Under the pieces are notes generated by a model. It searched no databases, was not told the origin of the DNA, and saw nothing but the letters and a program-made list of their open reading frames with translations. A stretch of DNA of 64,000 bases from Deltaproteobacteria bacterium (lineage in GTDB: Bacteria > Myxococcota_A > UBA9160 > UBA4427). The stretch is taken from NCBI GenBank assembly GCA_016713665.1, contig JADJOR010000009.1, positions 565,561-629,560 on the forward strand, given 5' to 3'. The translations under genes and the position numbers were made by a program. Position 1 is the first letter of the stretch; every line of letters starts with the position of its first letter. This document shows, piece by piece, positions 8,579 through 16,749 of the stretch.

Positions 8579-9295
8579 CTACGCGCGCAGCCGGCGCGCC
8601 ATCCAGTTCGCGAGCACGCCGAAGACCTCGGCGTGGATCTCTTCGTTCGTGCGGGTCGAGCGCCGCGGCACGCGGAAATTCGAATCGGCCTCCGCGACGT
8701 CGTAGAGCTCCATCGGGGCACCGACCCGCCGCAGGGCCTTCCGCAGCGCCGCGCCGTCGCAGCGCCGATCCCGCTCGCCCTGCACGAAGAGCATCGGCGA
8801 GGTCGTCCGGAACAACGCCTCGGGATCGGCGTGATCCGGCTTGTCCTGGGGATGGAGCGGAAAGCCGAGCAGGAAGAGGCCGTCGACATGGACCGGATCG
8901 GCGGCCAGGCTCGCCGCCGCCTTCGCGCCGAGACCGATGCCGCCGAGGAAGAGCCGCGCCGGCAGCGCCGACGGGTCGCGTCCGATCGCGGCGAGCGCCG
9001 CGCGGTAGCCGCGCTCGAGCACGCTCGGCGAGTCCGCGCTGCTGCGCATGCCGGCTTCGGCGAAGGGGAAGTTGAAGCGCAGGGTCAGAAAGCTGCGGGC
9101 CGTGAGCGCGCGACAGACGGCGACGATCAGCGGGTCGTCGAGGTCGCTCCCGCCGCCGTGGGCGAAGACGACGGCGACGCGCTCCCCGGTCGGCCACCAC
9201 TCGGGCACGCCCATCACGCCGCGCACCTGGGACAGGCCGTGGACGGGCTCGGGGAGCGGGATCTGGATTTCCTGGAACGGGGCGGACGGCTCCAT
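8579..9295 (-). CDS. KANL3/Tex30-like alpha/beta hydrolase, probable pseudo-enzyme
   Basis: A 238-residue alpha/beta-hydrolase fold protein resembling the KANL3/Tex30 family: VVFAHGGGSDLDDP near the N-terminus, RFNFPFAEAG, and the C-terminal FVQGERD. The nucleophile elbow reads G-G-I-G-L-G (residues 118-123), so the usual Ser in G-x-S-x-G is Gly121. The position of the catalytic His is D-S-N-F (204-207), with Ser in place of His. Only the acid (Asp176) remains. The frame is intact with normal codon use, so the protein is probably made but not catalytic as a serine hydrolase. It lies upstream of the MBL-fold gene on the same strand. Confidence 0.75.
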   Translation of the reverse strand: MEPSAPFQEIQIPLPEPVHGLSQVRGVMGVPEWWPTGERVAVVFAHGGGSDLDDPLIVAVCRALTARSFLTLRFNFPFAEAGMRSSADSPSVLERGYRAALAAIGRDPSALPARLFLGGIGLGAKAAASLAADPVHVDGLFLLGFPLHPQDKPDHADPEALFRTTSPMLFVQGERDRRCDGAALRKALRRVGAPMELYDVAEADSNFRVPRRSTRTNEEIHAEVFGVLANWMARRLRA

Positions 9296-9636
9296 GGCGC
9301 AGCTTCTCTCGTTCGCGTTGTCCGTTCGCGTCGGCGCGTCGGACGGGCGCGGGGCCGACGCGGGCGGAAGTTAGGCGAGATCGCCGGCGCTGGCCCCCTT
9401 CGGCGCCATCCTGCGCACCGCCCCTCGCCCGAATTCCCGAAGCGGGACGCGGGGGAAGCCCGGACTCATGCTGGTCGGAGGTTCCTGTGTCATGGTCTCG
9501 CCTGCGCGCCCGGTCGCCGCGATTGCGGCCTCGTGCGGCGCCGGGGCCGGAACGGCCGCGGGGCACGGGGCGTCCGAGCCGGAGCGTGCCGTGAACGGAC
9601 GGACCTTCGGGATCGGGTCGTCGAGAAGGAGCCGGA
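9296..9636. other. Divergent intergenic region without recognisable gene
   Basis: About 340 bases between the minus-strand hydrolase and the plus-strand lipoprotein. It should contain both promoters. GAGAAGGAG just before 9637 is the ribosome binding site of the downstream TTG start. Open frames here are continuations of non-coding frames from the neighbours, without family motifs. No terminator or palindrome stood out. Confidence 0.45.
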
Positions 9637-11277
9637 TTGAAGACGGGTCTCGTGCTGATCGGGGCGTGCCTGGCGCTCGCCTGTGCCGGGGCCTCGCCGG
9701 AGAAGCGCGGGGCCTCGCCCGCGCCGCAGACCCGGCTGCGGGCGCTGCGCGAGGCGGGCGCGCCGAGTCGTGTCGTGCTGATCACGATCGCGGGGCTCGA
9801 ATCCAGCGACTATCTCGGACCGGCGGGCTTCGCGCTCGGACCGGCGGGCTACGCGCTCGGATCGGCGGGCTTCGCAGTCGGGTCCGCGGACGCCGCTTCG
9901 GCGTCGGCGGACGCGTCGGTGCGCATGCCCGTGCTCGGGCGGCTCGCGGCGGAGGGCGTGACGGGGCTGCGGGCGTGGCCGCCGGCGCCGGGCTCAACCT
10001 ACGCTTCGCATGCGACGCTCGTGACGGGGCTTCGCCCCGATCGACACGGCATCGTCGCCGACGAGGCCCTCGATCCAGCGGGTCAGCGTGCGTTGCCGTA
10101 TCACGACAGTCGACTCCTGAAGGCGACGACGCTCTGGGATGCGGCTCTCGGCCGCGGCGTGCTCGCCTTCGGTTGGCCCACGACCGTCGGGGCGCGCGTC
10201 GAGCTGCTCGTCCCCGACGTCGAGCCCGATCCGTCGGCGGGGACCTGGCTCGGCCAGCTGCGCACGCGCTCGACCCCGCAGCTCGTCTCCGACCTCGAGG
10301 CGATCGCCCGCGAGCAGCTCGAGGCGACACCGAAGGACGCGGTCGGCACGAAGCGGACGCTCTCGAGCTGGCCCACCGTCGGCGAGCGCGATGCCGCCTT
10401 CGTCGAGCTCGGCTGCCGGGTCGCCGCTTCGGAGCGCAACCCCTCGCTCTGGCTGATCCGCCTGGTCGAGCCCGCCGCCGTCGTCGCCGCCCATGGCCAG
10501 GGCTCCCATGAGCACGCCCTCGCCCTCGCCCGGGCCGACGCCCGCATCGGGCGCCTCGTCGATTGCCTCGGCGCCGCCGAACGCCTCGTCGACACGGCGA
10601 TCGTCGTCGTCGGCGACGTCGCCCACCGCCCCGTCCATACGGAGATCGCCCCCAACACCGCGCTCGTCCGCGAGAACCTGATCGGCCGCGATCCGCGCTC
10701 GAAGACGGGCGTGCGCAGCTGGCTCGCCCTCACGCGCTCCCACGGCCGCTCGGCCTATCTCTTCGCCAAGGACGCCGAGAGCGCCGTCGCCGCGCGCCGC
10801 GTGCTCGACGCCGAGGCGGCGCGCAGCGGGGCCTTCGAGGTCGTGCCGGCGGCCGAGCTCGCGGCGGGCGGTGCCGATCCCCAGGCCTGGTTCGGCCTCG
10901 CGGCGCGTCCGGGCTACGGCTTCGGCAACGCGTTGATGGGGCCGCTGCTCCGGCCCTCCGAGGTGCGCAGCGCCGCGGGGGGGCTGCCTTCGCGCGAAGC
11001 CGGCGATGGCGCCGTCGGCTTCGTCGCCTGGGGGCGGGGGGTGCGCGAGCAGATTCGGGTGCCGGAGCTCGCCCTCGTCGACGTCGCACCGACGATCGCT
11101 CGCCTGCTCGGCCTGCGCCTCGACGAGAAGCTCGACGGCCGGCCGCAGATCGGGCTGCTCCGCGCGAGCCAGCCGCTGCCGCCGCCGGGGCCGAAGCGGC
11201 TCGGGGTCGGTACCGACGGCGACGTCGAACGCACGCTGCGGGAGATGGGCGGCGGGCGCGAGCTCGGGAGCGACTGA
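9637..11277 (+). CDS. Alkaline-phosphatase-superfamily (type I phosphodiesterase-like) lipoprotein, metal site degenerate
   Basis: A 546-residue exported protein with a TTG start preceded by AAGGAG and a short lipoprotein-like signal ending LALAC. The scaffold matches type I phosphodiesterase/nucleotide pyrophosphatases: V-V-L-I-T-I-x-G-L near residue 46, STYASHATLVTGLRPDRHGI near 120-139, then the late IVVVGD and the APTIARLLGL end. Key metal ligands are replaced: the first Asp is Ala52, the D-x-x-x-H-x-x-G site reads AAVVAAHGQG, and the D-H-G triplet reads D-V-A. Thr121 and His125 remain. I infer a non-catalytic or altered member. A 7-residue repeat (residues 60-80) sits just after the first strand. 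It overlaps the next gene by one base. Confidence 0.7.
   Translation: MKTGLVLIGACLALACAGASPEKRGASPAPQTRLRALREAGAPSRVVLITIAGLESSDYLGPAGFALGPAGYALGSAGFAVGSADAASASADASVRMPVLGRLAAEGVTGLRAWPPAPGSTYASHATLVTGLRPDRHGIVADEALDPAGQRALPYHDSRLLKATTLWDAALGRGVLAFGWPTTVGARVELLVPDVEPDPSAGTWLGQLRTRSTPQLVSDLEAIAREQLEATPKDAVGTKRTLSSWPTVGERDAAFVELGCRVAASERNPSLWLIRLVEPAAVVAAHGQGSHEHALALARADARIGRLVDCLGAAERLVDTAIVVVGDVAHRPVHTEIAPNTALVRENLIGRDPRSKTGVRSWLALTRSHGRSAYLFAKDAESAVAARRVLDAEAARSGAFEVVPAAELAAGGADPQAWFGLAARPGYGFGNALMGPLLRPSEVRSAAGGLPSREAGDGAVGFVAWGRGVREQIRVPELALVDVAPTIARLLGLRLDEKLDGRPQIGLLRASQPLPPPGPKRLGVGTDGDVERTLREMGGGRELGSD
9814..9876 (+). repeat. 21-bp tandem repeat, three units, within the phosphodiesterase-like gene
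   Basis: Three near-perfect 21-bp units (9814-9834, 9835-9855, 9856-9876) encode L-G-x-A-G-x-A repeated in frame. A degenerate partial fourth unit follows. The unit length is a multiple of three, so the frame is preserved. Confidence 0.85.
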
Positions 11278-11756
11278 TGAGCGAGGGGCCGATCACGATC
11301 GAGCTCAATCCCCGCGAGCGCAGGCTCTACGACCGCCTGCGCGAACGGCTCGTGCCGGTGCGGGCGGGGGCGACGACCGGTGCAGGCGACGTGCTGCTCT
11401 TCCTGCCCGACCTGACGGTCCTGCTCGGACGGCTCCTGCGCGATCGGCGGGTCCCCCTGGTCGACAAGGCGATCGCCGTCGGCGGCATCGCCTACGTCCT
11501 TTCGCCGATCGATCTGCTGCCAGCGCTCGTGATCGGGCCGGTCGGGCTGCTCGACGATCTCTTCGTCGTCGCGGCGTGTCTGTCGCGCCTCGTGAACCAC
11601 GTCCATCCCGACGTCGTGCGGGCGAACTGGTCGGGTCAGGGCGACGCCCTCGAGATCATCCAGTCGACGACCGCGTGGTTCGAGCGCGAGCTGCGGCTGC
11701 GCGTCGCGGATCTGACCCGATTCCTGCGCGGCGGCCGGACGCCCGGTCCGCGTTAG
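11277..11756 (+). CDS. DUF1232 (YkvA-like) membrane-associated protein
   Basis: A 159-residue protein whose middle part holds the DUF1232 signature: LVDKAIAVGGIAYVLSPIDLLPA, a hydrophobic stretch with the S-P-I-D-L-L-P motif, then GLLDDLFVVAACLSRLV. Family members are small, probably membrane-associated proteins of unknown function. The ATG overlaps the TGA of the upstream lipoprotein gene by one base, so the two are translated together and may act together at the envelope. The stop overlaps the stop of the convergent thioesterase gene in a shared TTAG. Confidence 0.8.
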   Translation: MSEGPITIELNPRERRLYDRLRERLVPVRAGATTGAGDVLLFLPDLTVLLGRLLRDRRVPLVDKAIAVGGIAYVLSPIDLLPALVIGPVGLLDDLFVVAACLSRLVNHVHPDVVRANWSGQGDALEIIQSTTAWFERELRLRVADLTRFLRGGRTPGPR

Positions 11757-12193
11757 GCGCCGAGCGCCTTGCCGGCCAGACGCTCGCGATCCGCGCGCGG
11801 GATCCGCCGGACCCGGCCCTGCCCGTCGACCGAGGCGTGCTCGGTCCGGCCGAGGACGAGGATTTCGTCCCGACACCGGATCACGTACCCCATCGCGAGC
11901 GACGCCCCGCCGACCCGCTCGAGCCAGGTCGTGATCTCGATCCGGTCGTCGAAGCGAGCGGGTCTGCGATAGTCGACCTCGACGCGGGTCACGGCGAAGT
12001 GGAGATCGGCGCCGATCCACTCGGTGTAGGCGCGGTCGTGGGTCTCGAGCCAGGCGACCCGGGCGTTCTCGAAATGGCGCAGGTAGTTCGCGTGGTGGAC
12101 GATGCCCATCGCATCGGTCTCGTGGAAGCCGACGCGATGGCCGACGATCGTCGTCGTCGCGCCGATCGGAATGCCGCGTGCGTCCGTCTTCAT
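11753..12193 (-). CDS. Acyl-CoA thioesterase, 4-hydroxybenzoyl-CoA thioesterase/YbgC type
   Basis: A 146-residue hotdog-fold thioesterase. The catalytic segment F-H-E-T-D-A-M-G-I-V-H-H-A-N-Y (about residues 23-37) carries the Asp of the YbgC/4HBT group, and the H-F-E-N-A-R helix follows. Such enzymes cleave short-chain or aromatic acyl-CoA esters in the cytoplasm. The ATG overlaps the TGA of the amidohydrolase gene in ATGA, so it is the last gene of the gloB-amidohydrolase-thioesterase operon. Its stop overlaps the convergent DUF1232 stop by three bases. Confidence 0.88.
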   Translation of the reverse strand: MKTDARGIPIGATTTIVGHRVGFHETDAMGIVHHANYLRHFENARVAWLETHDRAYTEWIGADLHFAVTRVEVDYRRPARFDDRIEITTWLERVGGASLAMGYVIRCRDEILVLGRTEHASVDGQGRVRRIPRADRERLAGKALGA

Positions 12194-13656
12194 CTCCCGA
12201 ACTCCCAGACGACGACGCCCTGCTTGACGACGAGGTCGACGCGCTCGAGGAAGTCGGGGTTCGCGAGCGGATCCGCGGCCACGACCACGAGGTCGGCCAG
12301 CTTGCCCGCTTCGATCGAGCCGAGCTCGTCGGCCTTCCCGACGAAGCGGGCGGCATTTCCCGTCGCGATCTCGAGGGACTGCGTCGGAGAGAAACCCGCC
12401 TCGCGCAGGCGGGCGAATTCGAGAGCGGCGGCCTCGCCCGGGCGGCGCATCGCCATGATGTCGGTGCCGAAGGCGAGGGGGATGCCGTGCTCGGCGAAGA
12501 GCCGCGCGTCGGCGGCGGCGGTCCGGATCGAGCCGGATTGCTCGAGGTAGGGCACGAGCTCGGTGCGGCCGAAGGGCAGATCGCGACGGACGCCCCAGGC
12601 GTCTTCGGTGAACCCCTGGATCGCGAGGGTCGTCGCGACGCCGACCTCGCGCCGGGCGAGCTCGTCGAGGAGCGCCTCGAGGCCCTCGGCGCTGCCACCG
12701 ACCCGGATCAGTCCGGGGCCATGGACGAGGGCGTCGGCGCCCGCCTCGACCGCTTCCCGGGCGAAGGCGACGGGATAGGCGTGGACGCGGACGGGCAGAT
12801 TCCGCGCGTGGGCCGCCTCGACGATCGCTGCGAGCACGCCGGGCGCGAAGCGGCCCATCTTCTCCTGCGTCGGATAGGCGATCTCGTTGCCGTCGTGGGC
12901 GATCTTGATCCCGTCGACGCCACCGTCCGCGAGCTCGGCGACGATCCGGCGCGCCTCCTCGACCGAGCCGACCGCCCGCGCGAAGCCGCGCTCGCGGCAG
13001 TAGGCGAGGGCGTGGCATTCGGGGAAGTCGATCGTGCCGTGGCCCCGCGGCGGCGTCAGGATCGGGCCCGATACGAGCACCCGCGGTGCGGGCTCGCCCG
13101 GCCGATTCGCCTGATCGCGCACGATGCGGATGCCCGGCCAGGCGTCGCCGACGGAGAGGATCGTCGTGAAGCCGTGGCGGACGTAGTCGGCGAGGAAGCG
13201 CCGGCCCTCGTTCGCGGCCCAGTGCGCATAGGCGTCCGCATCCGGGAACGCCGCGAGCTGGACATGGACATGGGCGTCGATCAGTCCCGGGATCACCGTC
13301 CGCCCGCGGCCGTCGACCCGTCGCACGGCCGCGATCGCGCCGGCGCGCCCGCCGTCCACGATCCGCTCGATCCGCCCGCCGCGCACGACGATCGCCGCGT
13401 CCTCGCGCACCGCGAGCGGCGGCGAGACGATCCGCACGTGCTCGATCACGAGCTCCGCGGCGGGCGCCGCGCCGACTCCCGATCCCTCCAGCGCCTCGCC
13501 CGTCGCCCCCGCACAAGCGACCGCAGCCGCGACCGCGAGCAGCCCCGCGAGCAGCGCGACCCGGGCAGCGCCGCGTTTCGCAGGCCATGCGCCGTCGGGC
13601 GCAGGGCCGATGGTGCCCTGGTCAGGCCATGCGCCGTCCGGCGCAGGGCCGATCAA
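12190..13656 (-). CDS. Amidohydrolase (imidazolonepropionase-like), exported
   Basis: A 488-residue amidohydrolase. Metal-binding motifs are complete: D-A-H-V-H near residue 128, the bridging-lysine segment GIKIAHDG, H in VRVHAYP, H in LVHGPG and D in AFGTDIM. The C-terminal IEAGKLADLVVVAADP is typical of the family's second beta-sandwich. A hydrophobic segment after residue 35 (VALLAGLLAVAAAVACAG) looks like a signal or lipoprotein peptide, so the enzyme is probably periplasmic. The proposed TTG start overlaps the TGA of gloB as TTGA. The N-terminus before the signal carries a duplicated G-P-A-P-D-G-A-W-P, which makes the true start uncertain. It could hydrolyse a peptide-like or cyclic amide; substrate unknown. 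Confidence 0.82.
   Translation of the reverse strand: MIGPAPDGAWPDQGTIGPAPDGAWPAKRGAARVALLAGLLAVAAAVACAGATGEALEGSGVGAAPAAELVIEHVRIVSPPLAVREDAAIVVRGGRIERIVDGGRAGAIAAVRRVDGRGRTVIPGLIDAHVHVQLAAFPDADAYAHWAANEGRRFLADYVRHGFTTILSVGDAWPGIRIVRDQANRPGEPAPRVLVSGPILTPPRGHGTIDFPECHALAYCRERGFARAVGSVEEARRIVAELADGGVDGIKIAHDGNEIAYPTQEKMGRFAPGVLAAIVEAAHARNLPVRVHAYPVAFAREAVEAGADALVHGPGLIRVGGSAEGLEALLDELARREVGVATTLAIQGFTEDAWGVRRDLPFGRTELVPYLEQSGSIRTAAADARLFAEHGIPLAFGTDIMAMRRPGEAAALEFARLREAGFSPTQSLEIATGNAARFVGKADELGSIEAGKLADLVVVAADPLANPDFLERVDLVVKQGVVVWEFGR
13581..13653. repeat. 42-bp-period direct repeat at the gloB/amidohydrolase junction
   Basis: A 31-bp sequence at 13581-13611 is repeated at 13623-13653 with one mismatch. 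It encodes I-G-P-A-P-D-G-A-W-P twice in the proposed N-terminus of the amidohydrolase. The period is 42 bp, a multiple of three, and the second copy ends exactly at the gloB stop codon. Confidence 0.85.
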
Positions 13657-14411
13657 AAGTTGTCCTTGAGCGTGCGCCGCCGTCCGAGCTCCGCCGCGTC
13701 TTCCGCGCGCATGAACGGATTCGTCGCCTTCTCGAGGGCGATCGTCGAGGGGATCGTCATCTCCGCGGGCGTCGCGTCGTGCCAGTCGCCGGCCGCCCGC
13801 GCGCGCAGCTCGCGCACCGCCTCGTAGCGCTCCTTGATCTCCGGATTCTCGGGCTCGACCGAGAGCGCGAAGCGCAGGTTGTTCTCGGTGTATTCGTGGC
13901 CGCAGTAGACGAGATAGTCGTTCGGCAGGGCGGCGAGCTTGCGACAGAGCGCGTCGTACATCATCTCCGCGTTGCCTTCGAAGAGCCGGCCGCAGCCGGC
14001 GGCGAAGAGCATGTCGCCCGTGAACACGGCGCGGGCCTGATCGAAGACGTAGGCGACGTGGCCCATCGTGTGGGACGGGATGTAGAGCACGCGGGCGACG
14101 TGGTTGCCGATGCGGATCTCGTCGCCCTCGTCGATGCCGTTGGTCTGGCCGGGCATCCGATTCGCGTCGGAGACGTGGCCGTAGACGGGGACGCCGTAGC
14201 GCGCGGCGAGCTCGGGATTCGCCATCGAGTGGTCGGGATGATGGTGGGTCGAGAGGATCAGCTTCACCTGCGCGCCGGTCTGGGCGACGCGCAGGGCGAC
14301 GGGGCCTTCTTCGGGCGCATCGATGATCGCCGCGTGGCTCGTCTCGTCGCAGACCACGAGATAGGTGTAGTTGTCCGACAGCGTCGGGATGCGTTCGATT
14401 CGCAGCGTCAT
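13653..14411 (-). CDS. gloB: Hydroxyacylglutathione hydrolase (glyoxalase II)
   Basis: A 252-residue glyoxalase II of normal length. The binuclear metal motif T-H-H-H-P-D-H lies near residue 54, with further ligands in SHTMGHV, GDMLFAAGCGRLFEG and CGHEYTENN, the last being the glutathione-binding signature. The C-terminal helices (LEKATNPFMR) are also typical. It would hydrolyse S-lactoylglutathione, the second step of methylglyoxal detoxification. It is the first gene of a three-gene coupled block with the amidohydrolase and the thioesterase. Confidence 0.92.
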   Translation of the reverse strand: MTLRIERIPTLSDNYTYLVVCDETSHAAIIDAPEEGPVALRVAQTGAQVKLILSTHHHPDHSMANPELAARYGVPVYGHVSDANRMPGQTNGIDEGDEIRIGNHVARVLYIPSHTMGHVAYVFDQARAVFTGDMLFAAGCGRLFEGNAEMMYDALCRKLAALPNDYLVYCGHEYTENNLRFALSVEPENPEIKERYEAVRELRARAAGDWHDATPAEMTIPSTIALEKATNPFMRAEDAAELGRRRTLKDNF

Positions 14412-14498
14412 GCGATCACGCTAGCAGAGGCGATGCGGCGGATGGACGGGGTCCGGGGCCGAATTCCGGGCGGACTCCGGCCCGGCGCGTGACGCCCG

Positions 14499-15479
14499 TT
14501 ACAACAGTCGGAGCTGATCGCCGTCGGCGGGCTCGGGGCGGGCCGCGGGGGTCGGGTCGGCGTCGACTACGGCGGCGGGCGGTGCGGGGACGGCGGGCAT
14601 TTCGGGCATGGCGATCGACGCGGTCTCTGCCGTGTCCAGGATGGCCGCCGTCTCCACGGGGGCGGTCGCCGAGCCCCGGGGCGCCGCGCCGGCGACCGCG
14701 CCGGCGGGTCGCTCGGCCTCGAAGGCCGGACAGATCGCGCGGTACTCACACCAGCCGCACAGCGCCGACTTGCGCGGCGGATAGGCCGCCGCGCTCCGGA
14801 TCTCGTCGATCCTCGCGATCGTCGTCCGCCGGAGCGCCTCGAGCGCCTCGGGCGTGCGCGTCGAAATGCGCGTCACGTCCTTTGCGACGTAATGCCAGAC
14901 CAGCCGGAAGGGGCGGTCGAGACCGAGCTCCCGGGCGAGGCCGATCTGGTAGAGGGCGAGCTGGCGGTCCTCGTCGAGGGCGCGCTGCGTCGGAACGCGG
15001 GCCCCGGTCTTGTAGTCGTGGACCTCGATGGCCCCGTCCCGCGCCCGCGAGATCCGATCGATGATCCCCTGCATGCGGTATTCGCCCGCGTCGTCGAGGG
15101 GGAACAGGACGCGCTTCTCGAGCCCGAGGGTCTCACCGTCGTCGAAGGGGTAATGGCGCAGGTAATAGCCGCGCACACAACGCTCGCCGAGCGAGCGATA
15201 GAATCCGAGCGTCGCGCCCTCGCGGACGATCCGCACGCGCTGCGCGTCGTAGGCCTCTTCCCAGAGCTTGTGGTAGCGGTCGACGACCTTCTCGACGCCG
15301 GGGAGCTGGCCCCGGCCCGCGAATTCGTAGAGCCGTTCGAGGACCTCGTGCACCCGCTTGCCGACGAAGGCCTCGACCGATTCGCTCTCGCTCTCGATCT
15401 TCTGCACGTAGCGGAACTCGAACTGCTTGGGACAGTTCTCGAAGCTCGAGATCCGGGAGTGGCTGAAGATCGGACCCAC
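14499..15479 (-). CDS. RecB-family PD-(D/E)XK nuclease with iron-sulfur cysteines
   Basis: A 326-residue protein of the Cas4/AddB-like nuclease group. It starts S-H-S-R-I-S-S-F-E-N-C-P-K-Q-F, the usual first cysteine region, has H-E-V-L-E-R-L near residue 44, D in GIIDRI and D-Y-K-T-G in VHDYKTGARVP (catalytic core), and ends with C-G-W-C-E-Y-R-x-I-C, giving one plus three cysteines for a [4Fe-4S] cluster. A low-complexity Ala/Pro tail of about 60 residues follows. The start is GTG. Such stand-alone proteins occur outside CRISPR systems and probably act in DNA repair; no cas gene is nearby. Confidence 0.85.
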   Translation of the reverse strand: MGPIFSHSRISSFENCPKQFEFRYVQKIESESESVEAFVGKRVHEVLERLYEFAGRGQLPGVEKVVDRYHKLWEEAYDAQRVRIVREGATLGFYRSLGERCVRGYYLRHYPFDDGETLGLEKRVLFPLDDAGEYRMQGIIDRISRARDGAIEVHDYKTGARVPTQRALDEDRQLALYQIGLARELGLDRPFRLVWHYVAKDVTRISTRTPEALEALRRTTIARIDEIRSAAAYPPRKSALCGWCEYRAICPAFEAERPAGAVAGAAPRGSATAPVETAAILDTAETASIAMPEMPAVPAPPAAVVDADPTPAARPEPADGDQLRLL

Positions 15480-15769
15480 GCGAGGCGCCCCCTGGATCGG
15501 GATCGGGGGCCGGCGCGGGGCCGCCCCGCATCGACCCGGCGCGAGGATAGGCGCTGAAGCTGCGCGTCGCCTTCCTCCGGGCGAGCCCCGGATCGGCGGG
15601 CTCGCGCGACCCGATCGCGCCGTTCCGACGTCGGTCCGAAAGCCGGTGGGGGAGCGGTCGGGGCCCGATGTCGCGCGCGGCGATGTGGGGCATTCTATGG
15701 CCCGCGCCCTTCCCGAGCGGTCGGGTCCGAATGCGTGGCCCCTGCGCGATCGATCCGAGGAGCGTCCCC

Positions 15770-16726
15770 ATGGCGAGCGATCCGGTCCAGCCGAAATTGC
15801 GTGCAGCCGTTTCCCCCAGCGCGTCCCTGCCGAGCGTCGAGGACGCGCGCTTCGTCGTGCCCGACGACGTGCTCGACGAGGTGGTCGACGGGCTCGCGGG
15901 CTGCGAGGAGACGGTGCTCTCGGAGACGGTGTGCGGGGGGATTCTCGATCCCAACGAGGTCGAGGTCTGGGTCGATCGCGCGACGCGCCTGCTGCGCTTC
16001 CGGGTGGATCCCGAGGAGCTGCGCAGCGAGGTGCCCGCGGTCGCCGATGGGCTCTACCAGCTGCTGCTGCAGGTCACGCTCCCCGATCCCGCGAAGCCCG
16101 GGGCGATCGTGCTGCGCTTCCTGCATCGGCTGATCGAGCTGCGCCAGATGCTCTCCCTGGACGTCGAGGCGGCCTTCCACGGGGACCCGGCGGCCAAGGG
16201 CTACGACGAGATCGTCGTCGCCTATCCCTCGATCCGGGCGCTCGCGATCCACCGCATCGCCCACGAGCTCTACGGCTACGGGGTCCCGCTGCTCCCGCGT
16301 GTGATGAGCGAATACGCCCACGACCGGACCGGCATCGACATCCATCCCGGGGCGCAGATCGGCGAGCGCTTCTTCATCGACCACGGGACCGGCATCGTGA
16401 TCGGCGAGACCGCCGTGATCGGTCATCGGGTCCGGCTCTACCAGAGCGTGACGATCGGGGCGACGTCGATCAAGAACGGCGCGGCGCTGCGCGGCAAGAA
16501 GCGCCATCCCACGATCGAGGACGACGTCACGGTCTACGCCGGGGCGACGATCCTCGGCGGGGATACGGTGATCGGTGCCGGCAGCGTGATCGGCGGCAAC
16601 GTCTGGCTGACCCACAGCGTGCCCCCGGGCTCGCGGGTCATGTCCGAGGCGCCGCGCCTGCTCGTGAAGGGCAGCGAGGGCCGCGCGCTGGTCGACGAGT
16701 CGATGGACGTCGATTGGAACATCTGA
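15770..16726 (+). CDS. cysE: Serine O-acetyltransferase
   Basis: A 318-residue serine acetyltransferase. The C-terminal left-handed beta-helix carries D-I-H-P-G-A-Q-I-G, F-I-D-H-G-T-G-I-V-I-G-E-T and G-x-x-V-Y-A-G-A-T-I-L-G-G; the Asp-His pair in the H-G-T-G motif is catalytic. The N-terminal about 170 residues are the helical SATase domain, with an extra about 30-residue leader. It acetylates L-serine for cysteine synthesis in the cytoplasm. The ATG at 15770 has GAGGAG upstream; an in-frame upstream start has no site. No cysteine synthase gene is adjacent. CcmH-like and adenosyltransferase genes follow on the same strand. Confidence 0.9.
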   Translation: MASDPVQPKLRAAVSPSASLPSVEDARFVVPDDVLDEVVDGLAGCEETVLSETVCGGILDPNEVEVWVDRATRLLRFRVDPEELRSEVPAVADGLYQLLLQVTLPDPAKPGAIVLRFLHRLIELRQMLSLDVEAAFHGDPAAKGYDEIVVAYPSIRALAIHRIAHELYGYGVPLLPRVMSEYAHDRTGIDIHPGAQIGERFFIDHGTGIVIGETAVIGHRVRLYQSVTIGATSIKNGAALRGKKRHPTIEDDVTVYAGATILGGDTVIGAGSVIGGNVWLTHSVPPGSRVMSEAPRLLVKGSEGRALVDESMDVDWNI

Positions 16727-16749
16727 GCAGGGCCAGGGTGGGGGATACG

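Noticed and set aside
9296..9636. A protein gene in this gap
   Set aside because: Available frames have no ribosome binding site, no motifs and extend antisense or out of frame into the neighbours.
14499..15479. Cas4 of a CRISPR system
   Set aside because: No repeats, spacers or other cas genes exist in the window; stand-alone RecB-like nucleases with the same cysteines are common.
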